From contig JAUWXH010000113.1 of the NCBI GenBank assembly GCA_030616465.1, positions 1 to 6,762 on the forward strand: DNA of 6,762 nucleotides, given 5' to 3'. Source of the DNA: Planctomycetota bacterium (GTDB lineage Bacteria; Planctomycetota; Phycisphaerae; UBA1845; Fen-1342). Below, piece after piece: positions 3,261 to 6,762 of this stretch (its first letter is position 1; each line of letters starts with the position of its first letter). Made by a program: the position numbers and the translations under genes. The notes below the pieces were generated by a model. It made no database searches and was not told the origin of the DNA. It saw only the letters and a list, made by a program, of their open reading frames with translations.

Positions 3261-5231
3261 ATGGACCCACTGGAGATCGGGTACGTCATTGGGGTTCACG
3301 GGGACGAGGTGGAGGTGCAGATCGGCCTCGGAGAGCTGCACGTCCCGCACGGCGGGAAGCTCTACCGCGTCGGGCGGCTGGGTACGTACGTCACCCTGCC
3401 GATGGAACGCCGAACGCTCATCGGCTTTGTCACTGGCATCGGCACCACCGGCGAGCTGGACCCGGCACCCAATCTCCCTACCCCCCGGCGGATCACGATG
3501 ACCCTACAGTTGCTGGGGACGGTCCGCGACGACAAGTTTCAACGCGGGGTGAACGAATACCCGACGCTGGGGGACCCGGTTCGGCTGGGCGTGGAGGAAG
3601 ACTTCGCGTTGATCTTCGGCTATTTCGACGAGTTGGCGACCGGTGGGGGGCATCCGCGAACCTTCTCGATGGGGCGCTTCGCGATCGACACTGATTTCGA
3701 GGTGAAGGTGCTCGGCAAGGACTTCTTCGCCAAGCATGTGGCGATTATGGGCAACAGTGGTTCGGGCAAGAGCTGCACAACGGCCAAGATCGTCCATGAG
3801 GCGTTAAAGCTGCCGAACGCCCAGATCGTGCTGTTCGACATGCACGGCGAGTATCTGTCCGCGTTCAGCGACGAGAGCGGCCGGGCCCGCGCGAACGTCA
3901 CGTACCTGTGCGACCGCAACCTGGTCCTGCCCTATTGGATGCTGGCCTGCGAGGAGTTCGAGCAACTCTTCCTGGACACCAACGACCTGCCCAACATCAA
4001 CGCCCAGAAGATGTTCCTGCGGTCGGCGTTCGAGCAACTCAAGAGGCCGGCCGCCGACGAACTGGACCTGGGTGGCGAGTTCACCATCGACACGCCGGTG
4101 TATTACTCGCTCGAGCAGTTGATGACCTACGCGCTAAACATGAACGAGGCCCGCTTGGTGCTGAACACGCACAACTACGCATTCTCGCGTCTGCCGCACC
4201 GCACGCTGCCGCTGGAGCAACAGGAGCAACTGCTGCTGACGCGTCGGATGGAGTTCAACCCGGCCAGCGCCGAGGGGGAGGTGCCGCACGCGACGTACTT
4301 CGGCAGGCTGCTCGGGCTGGTTAACCTGCTCGAAACGCGGCTCAACGATCGGCGCTATGACTTCCTGCTGCGACCGTTCGAGCAGGCCGCGCGCAACCCC
4401 GACCTGGCCGGGGTGCTTCAGCCGGAGCAGACGCCGGGCGAGCTGAGCCAGAGCGTGGCGGCTGTGATCCGGCAGATGTTGGGCCGGAGCGAGCCGCGCC
4501 GGAATCTGACGATCGTGGACCTGTCCGGGCTGCCGTTCGACGTCGTGGACGTCACCGTGGCCGTGCTGACGCGGGCGTTGTTCGACTTCAATTTCTGGTC
4601 GCCGCCCGACGTGCGCCGGCCGATCCTGCTGGTCTTCGAGGAGGCCCACAACTACCTGCCGCGTGACAATGGTGGGCGTAAGCTGTTCGCGCGCCAGGCG
4701 GTGGAGAAGGTCGCCAAAGAGGGGCGTAAGTACGGCGTTTCAGCCATGATCGTCAGTCAGCGACCGAACGAGATCTCCGAGACGGTGCTGAGCCAGTGCA
4801 ACTCGATGGTGCTGATGCGGATGAACAACCCGGACGACCAGGAGTACGCCGCCCGCGTGGTTAGCGACCAGTTCCGCAGTCTGATCAGCCTTCTGCCGAG
4901 CCTCAAGCCGGGCGAGGGGTTCATCATCGGCGACGCGGTCGTGATGCCGATGCGAACGTTGATCGATCTGCCGCCGAGGTTGCCGCAAAGCGGGAACGTG
5001 GACTTCTTCGAGCTGTGGAGCCGCGGGACCGGCGACGGCGACGTCGAGCGCATCGTGCAGCGCTGGTGGCGGCAGGACCGTTCGGCCCTGGCAACCGCGT
5101 CGCCGGCGGATGGGCCGAATGAGCGGCGCGACCCCACGGCAGCGCCCCCACAGGGCGAGCCCAAACCCACCATGGCCGACGCCGAGCGCAAGCTCGCCGA
5201 TTTGGCAGCAATGCTCTTCGAACAGAAATAG
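3261..5231 (+). CDS. herA: HerA-like hexameric DNA-translocating ATPase
   Basis: A 656-aa cytoplasmic ATPase of the HerA/FtsK superfamily. Residues 1 to about 75 look like the HAS-barrel (GYVIGVHGDEVEVQIG, then repeated short beta-strands), which helps assemble the hexamer. The ATPase core has Walker A GNSGSGKS at 164-171, Walker B LLVFEEAH at 456-463 with E460-E461 as the acidic pair, and the HerA-typical VSQRPNEISETVLSQCNS at 498-515 with Q500 as the sensor residue. NPDDQEYA follows shortly after, as in other HerA proteins. The last 45 residues are a Pro/Ala-rich linker and a short predicted helix. In archaea HerA works with the nuclease NurA in DNA end resection; bacterial relatives also occur in phage-defence pairs such as Sir2-HerA and DUF4297-HerA. 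Neither NurA nor any such partner is encoded in this window, so the role here is open. Confidence 0.88.
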   Translation: MDPLEIGYVIGVHGDEVEVQIGLGELHVPHGGKLYRVGRLGTYVTLPMERRTLIGFVTGIGTTGELDPAPNLPTPRRITMTLQLLGTVRDDKFQRGVNEYPTLGDPVRLGVEEDFALIFGYFDELATGGGHPRTFSMGRFAIDTDFEVKVLGKDFFAKHVAIMGNSGSGKSCTTAKIVHEALKLPNAQIVLFDMHGEYLSAFSDESGRARANVTYLCDRNLVLPYWMLACEEFEQLFLDTNDLPNINAQKMFLRSAFEQLKRPAADELDLGGEFTIDTPVYYSLEQLMTYALNMNEARLVLNTHNYAFSRLPHRTLPLEQQEQLLLTRRMEFNPASAEGEVPHATYFGRLLGLVNLLETRLNDRRYDFLLRPFEQAARNPDLAGVLQPEQTPGELSQSVAAVIRQMLGRSEPRRNLTIVDLSGLPFDVVDVTVAVLTRALFDFNFWSPPDVRRPILLVFEEAHNYLPRDNGGRKLFARQAVEKVAKEGRKYGVSAMIVSQRPNEISETVLSQCNSMVLMRMNNPDDQEYAARVVSDQFRSLISLLPSLKPGEGFIIGDAVVMPMRTLIDLPPRLPQSGNVDFFELWSRGTGDGDVERIVQRWWRQDRSALATASPADGPNERRDPTAAPPQGEPKPTMADAERKLADLAAMLFEQK

Positions 5232-5255
5232 AGCACACAGCGCGGCCGAACGTCA

Positions 5256-5816
5256 CTACGCTTTGATCTTGGCCATTTCGCGGGCGAGGTCACCGAGCGT
5301 GAACTGCTCGCCACACTCAGGACAACGGCATTCGCGTTGCCCGCGCAAGTCGTAGCTGCACCTTCGACAGGGCACGGCACCACCGGCTCTTGTTTCCTTC
5401 GGCGGCATCCAACAGATTCGGCTGACAAGGATCAGCGCTAGCGCGCTACCCAGGTAAGCGACGAGGTAGTCGGCCCGGAACCCGAGCAGCCGGCCGAGCC
5501 ACTGCCAGAACGAAGCCACACCAACCAGCGTAAACAACGCCGCACTGGCGAGCCAGACGTTACGCTTCTTGCGGCGCGACCACCATACGGTGGGTGCCCA
5601 GATGAGCAGCGCGCCCACGTAGAAGACAGCCACCGGAGTCAGCTCATGGATGAACTCGCAACCCAGGTGGGCCGCGCGGGAAGGCGCGAGCAATCTCCAG
5701 ATAAGCGACAGCAACCGGTCCACCAGCCATTCTCCGCCCAGGGCGAGCGGAATCAGCGCGAAGGTGGCGGCGTACCGTGGGTGCGGACAGGCGATCGGAA
5801 ACCGTGGCGAACTCAT
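5256..5816 (-). CDS. Possible second product by internal initiation (186-aa half B alone)
   Basis: The ATG at 5816 is in frame with the longer gene and preceded by a perfect AGGAGG with 5-nt spacing, the strongest ribosome site in the window. Starting here gives 186 aa with four membrane helices and the complete zinc ribbon, the size expected for an ancestral single-copy gene. This could be a separately translated short form, or a relic of two tandem genes that fused when the first lost its stop codon and zinc ribbon. Confidence 0.45.
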   Translation of the reverse strand: MSSPRFPIACPHPRYAATFALIPLALGGEWLVDRLLSLIWRLLAPSRAAHLGCEFIHELTPVAVFYVGALLIWAPTVWWSRRKKRNVWLASAALFTLVGVASFWQWLGRLLGFRADYLVAYLGSALALILVSRICWMPPKETRAGGAVPCRRCSYDLRGQRECRCPECGEQFTLGDLAREMAKIKA

Positions 5817-6317
5817 GTCGGCCTCCTGTTGGGAACGCCCGGTCGGTATGGCCGGTGGGGCAGGCGCGAATGACAGTCGCTGCGGTGCGCCCGCCACGCA
5901 GATTCCGGACATGAGGACCAAGGCACTAGCTCCGGCAAGAAACCCGATGCCGCGCATGTCTTGAATCGCCGAGTCATTTCCCGGAACCAAGCAGGGCGCG
6001 AAGAGAAGGACGGCGAAGGCCAGTACTACGACCGCGACGCCGACGAACTTGCCACCCGTCCATCTCACCGTCGGCGACCAAAGCAGTAGTGCGCCGACAA
6101 ACAGAGCTACCGGTGGTGTGACTGATCTTATCCATGGAGAGCCCCCACCGCCTGCCTGCAAAAACTCAAAGAGGCTACAGCCGCGACACCAATACCGCCA
6201 GAGATACCCGATGAGTGCGTCGGCGACCTCGCCCACGGCCAAGGCCAACGGGAAAAGCGCCAGCGTCGCCGCGAGCCGCGGATGGAAGACCGGTCGGTGT
6301 GCAGCGTCGCACGTCAT
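5256..6317 (-). CDS. Internally duplicated eight-helix membrane protein with C-terminal zinc ribbon
   Basis: A 353-aa integral membrane protein made of two homologous halves in one frame. Half A is residues 1-167, with helices near 15-37, 67-83, 91-109 and 124-143. Half B is residues 168-353, with four matching helices. Shared landmarks are HPRxAAT near the start of each half, VGALL[LI]W[SA]PTV in helix 2, and a Cys-containing helix 4 end (SGICV, SRICW). Only half B carries the zinc ribbon, CxxC at C317 and C320 and CPEC at C332 and C335, with YDLRG between, a style frequent in planctomycetes. Both halves begin with a methionine exactly 11 residues before HPR. That supports the start at 6317, although the ribosome site there is weak; the frame stays open upstream but would overlap tadA. 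It lies 19 nt after tadA and probably shares its transcript. Function is not recognised. Confidence 0.7.
   Translation of the reverse strand: MTCDAAHRPVFHPRLAATLALFPLALAVGEVADALIGYLWRYWCRGCSLFEFLQAGGGGSPWIRSVTPPVALFVGALLLWSPTVRWTGGKFVGVAVVVLAFAVLLFAPCLVPGNDSAIQDMRGIGFLAGASALVLMSGICVAGAPQRLSFAPAPPAIPTGRSQQEADMSSPRFPIACPHPRYAATFALIPLALGGEWLVDRLLSLIWRLLAPSRAAHLGCEFIHELTPVAVFYVGALLIWAPTVWWSRRKKRNVWLASAALFTLVGVASFWQWLGRLLGFRADYLVAYLGSALALILVSRICWMPPKETRAGGAVPCRRCSYDLRGQRECRCPECGEQFTLGDLAREMAKIKA
5822..5827 (-). promoter_or_regulatory. Internal perfect Shine-Dalgarno AGGAGG
   Basis: On the minus strand AGGAGG precedes ATG 5816 by 5 nt, inside the coding sequence of the duplicated membrane protein. 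Its position at the exact boundary between the two homologous halves argues against chance. Confidence 0.6.
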
Positions 6318-6336
6318 AACGGGCCTGAAGCACCTG

Positions 6337-6762
6337 CTACTTTTCGCCCAGCTCTCGTCGGCGCCGAAAGAAAGACTGGAGCAACTGGGCAGCGCCTTCG
6401 GCCAGCACGCCGCCGAGGGTTTCCACGCGGTGATTGAGCCGCGGGTCCTGCGTAATCTGGTAGAGCGACCCGCAGGCGCCGGCCTTTTCGTCCGGGGCCC
6501 CATACACCAGCCGGGCCACGCGCGCCAAGACGAGCGCTCCGGCACACATCGGGCAGGGCTCCAACGTGACGTAGACCGTGCAGTTTTCGAGTCGCCAATG
6601 ACCGACGTACTCGGCGGCGGCGGTCAGGGCCAGCATCTCGGCGTGCGCGGTCGGGTCCTGCAGCTTCTCACGCTGGTTGTAGCCGCGGCCGATCACCCGG
6701 CCCCGGTACACGACCAGCGCCCCGATCGGTACATCCTCGGACTCGAGCGCCTTGCGGGCCAG
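6337..6762 (-). CDS. tadA: tRNA-specific adenosine-34 deaminase TadA (N-terminus cut by window end)
   Basis: The 141 visible residues are the bulk of TadA, which converts A34 to inosine in the wobble position of tRNA-Arg(ACG) so that one tRNA reads several CGN codons. The zinc-dependent deaminase site is complete: HAEM supplies the zinc-binding His and the catalytic Glu, and PCPMCAGA supplies the two zinc-binding Cys. The C-terminal segment, [20 protein letters not shown] followed by [19 protein letters not shown], is the TadA signature that separates it from cytidine and guanine deaminases. The frame is open to the window edge, so about 15-20 N-terminal residues are missing; the internal GTG at 6711 is not the start. 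It is followed after 19 nt by the duplicated membrane protein on the same strand. Confidence 0.93.
   Translation of the reverse strand: MARKALESEDVPIGALVVYRGRVIGRGYNQREKLQDPTAHAEMLALTAAAEYVGHWRLENCTVYVTLEPCPMCAGALVLARVARLVYGAPDEKAGACGSLYQITQDPRLNHRVETLGGVLAEGAAQLLQSFFRRRRELGEK

Noticed and set aside
6318..6545. N-terminal extension of the duplicated membrane protein to 429 aa
   Set aside because: The extra 76 residues lie within tadA in another frame and look like out-of-frame translation. The half-repeat alignment places the start at 6317.
1..6762. CRISPR arrays, insertion sequences, tRNA or rRNA genes
   Set aside because: No regularly spaced direct repeats, transposase motifs, terminal inverted repeats or tRNA-like cloverleaf sequences were seen.

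Overview
The window is GC-rich DNA, most likely from a planctomycete and possibly of the Phycisphaerae type. The main clue is the C-terminal zinc ribbon of the membrane protein at 5256-6317, of the form CxxCxYDLRG...CPECG. This is a common tail on planctomycetal membrane proteins. The assignment is an inference from motif style, not a database match.

Layout from left to right. Positions 1-204 hold the 3' end of an unrecognised gene. A PUA-less RlmI/RlmK-type rRNA methyltransferase follows (271-1296, +). It overlaps tail-to-tail by 24 bp with a polyprenyl-phosphate glycosyltransferase (1273-2295, -). From 2296 to 3260 there are no conventional genes, but this is the most unusual part of the window. 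It holds two tandem copies of a unit made of a structured RNA leader, a Shine-Dalgarno sequence, a tiny single-pass membrane protein and a 3' hairpin (2415-2640 and 2710-2920). Next is a HerA-type hexameric ATPase (3261-5231, +), followed after 24 bp by a convergent gene pair on the minus strand: the tRNA adenosine deaminase tadA (cut by the window end) and an internally duplicated eight-helix membrane protein with one zinc ribbon.

The tandem small-protein locus is the candidate for an undescribed system. The two 71-nt leaders align without gaps at 51/71 positions. Both fold into the same bulged hairpin, with a 10-bp outer stem, a 5-nt bulge, a 4-bp inner stem and an identical 9-nt loop. All six substitutions at paired positions keep pairing, including one full C-G to U-A compensatory change. 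The bulge and inner stem carry CTCC, complementary to the downstream Shine-Dalgarno sequence, so the element could act as a translational switch. The two encoded peptides (38 and 36 aa) are only distantly similar, so the RNA appears better conserved than the protein. Neither conventional gene calling nor a minimum-length ORF filter would report this locus.

The flanking genes mostly suggest housekeeping roles (rRNA and tRNA modification, lipid-linked sugar transfer). HerA stands without an adjacent NurA nuclease or a recognisable defence partner inside the window. Nothing here shows that the genes act in one pathway.
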